Source of the DNA: Paenibacillaceae bacterium UBA6304
Lineage (GTDB): Bacteria; Bacillota; Bacilli; Paenibacillales; Paenibacillaceae
Assembly (NCBI GenBank): GCA_002439285.1
Contig: DJTQ01000255.1
Location: 1 to 5,748 of the forward strand
DNA: 5,748 nucleotides
Direction: 5' to 3'
This document shows, one piece after another, positions 5,591 to 5,748 of the stretch. How positions within the stretch are numbered: the first letter of the stretch is position 1; every line of letters begins with the position of its first letter. The position numbers and the translations under genes were made by a program. The notes beneath the pieces are model-generated. The model had not been told where the DNA came from and did no database searches. It worked only from the letters and a program-made list of their open reading frames with translations.

Positions 5591-5748
5591 ATGGACCCCG
5601 ATTATACGGGATTTATCCAAAGCGTCAAGAAAAGCACAGGGATTGACTTGGCCCAGTATAAGGAAGCTCAAATGAAGCGTCGGCTGACGACCCTTCGCAA
5701 CAAAAACGGTTACCCTACTTTTGATACTTTTTATAATGCAATGATGGT
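5591..5748 (+). CDS. cheR: Chemotaxis protein methyltransferase CheR, N-terminal part (cut by window edge)
   Basis: This is the first 52 codons of a SAM-dependent enzyme that methylates glutamates on chemoreceptors during adaptation. What is visible is the N-terminal helical CheR domain: STGIDLAQYKEAQMKRRL spans about residues 15-32, the well-conserved LYKEAQMKRRL-type block that precedes the catalytic domain. The SAM-binding domain lies beyond the edge. The start is uncertain. The ATG at 5591 fits the family N-terminus best, but its nearest purine-rich site (GAGG at 5585-5588) is too close and the one at 5571-5574 (GGAG) is far. In-frame ATGs at 5537 and 5543 would add 18 or 16 residues and overlap the end of ndk. 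Short spacing to ndk suggests co-transcription and perhaps coupled translation. Its presence implies a motile, chemotactic organism. Confidence 0.88.
   Translation, partial: MDPDYTGFIQSVKKSTGIDLAQYKEAQMKRRLTTLRNKNGYPTFDTFYNAMM

Noticed and set aside
1..5748. Possible mobile element, CRISPR array, tRNA or toxin-antitoxin pair.
   Set aside because: No transposase or integrase motifs, no spaced direct repeats, and no tRNA-like fold were seen. Almost the entire window is explained by eight housekeeping genes in a conserved order.

Overview
The window is an ordinary chromosomal stretch that looks like a low- to mid-GC Firmicute of the Paenibacillaceae (Paenibacillus or a close relative). The evidence is the gene order hepS-menG-...-hepT-ndk-cheR, which is the Bacillales order, combined with futalosine-pathway menaquinone genes placed between menG and hepT, an arrangement I associate with Paenibacillus-like genomes. 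Strong GGAGG-type ribosome binding sites and family sequences closest to Bacillales versions agree. The genus is inferred, not proven.

Layout: all eight genes lie on the + strand. Bases 1-69 are the edge of the window, with no complete gene. From 70 to 4986 there is one tightly packed six-gene block: hepS (heptaprenyl diphosphate synthase small component), menG/ubiE (quinone C-methyltransferase), a UbiA-family prenyltransferase (mqnP-like), ubiX (flavin prenyltransferase), mqnA (chorismate dehydratase) and hepT (catalytic prenyl synthase component). From menG onward every junction overlaps (8, 1, 20 and 4 nt), which suggests one transcript with coupled translation. A 116-nt gap (4987-5102) follows. 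It holds a plausible SigA-type promoter with an extended -10 and only a weak terminator-like hairpin. Then come ndk (nucleoside diphosphate kinase) and the first 52 codons of cheR (chemotaxis receptor methyltransferase), which runs off the right edge.

How the genes work together: HepS and HepT build the C35 isoprenoid tail. MqnA starts the futalosine route from chorismate. The UbiA-family enzyme would attach the tail to the naphthoate head group. UbiX would supply prenylated FMN to a UbiD-type decarboxylase that is not in the window. MenG performs the last methylation to menaquinone. The block therefore joins tail synthesis, the first head-group step and three late steps. The remaining futalosine enzymes and a UbiD partner must be elsewhere if the pathway is complete.

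I found no mobile element, CRISPR array, RNA gene, broken gene or clearly novel system. The most useful observations concern pathway context, start-site choices, the ndk promoter region and a likely misannotation risk for the UbiA-family gene.
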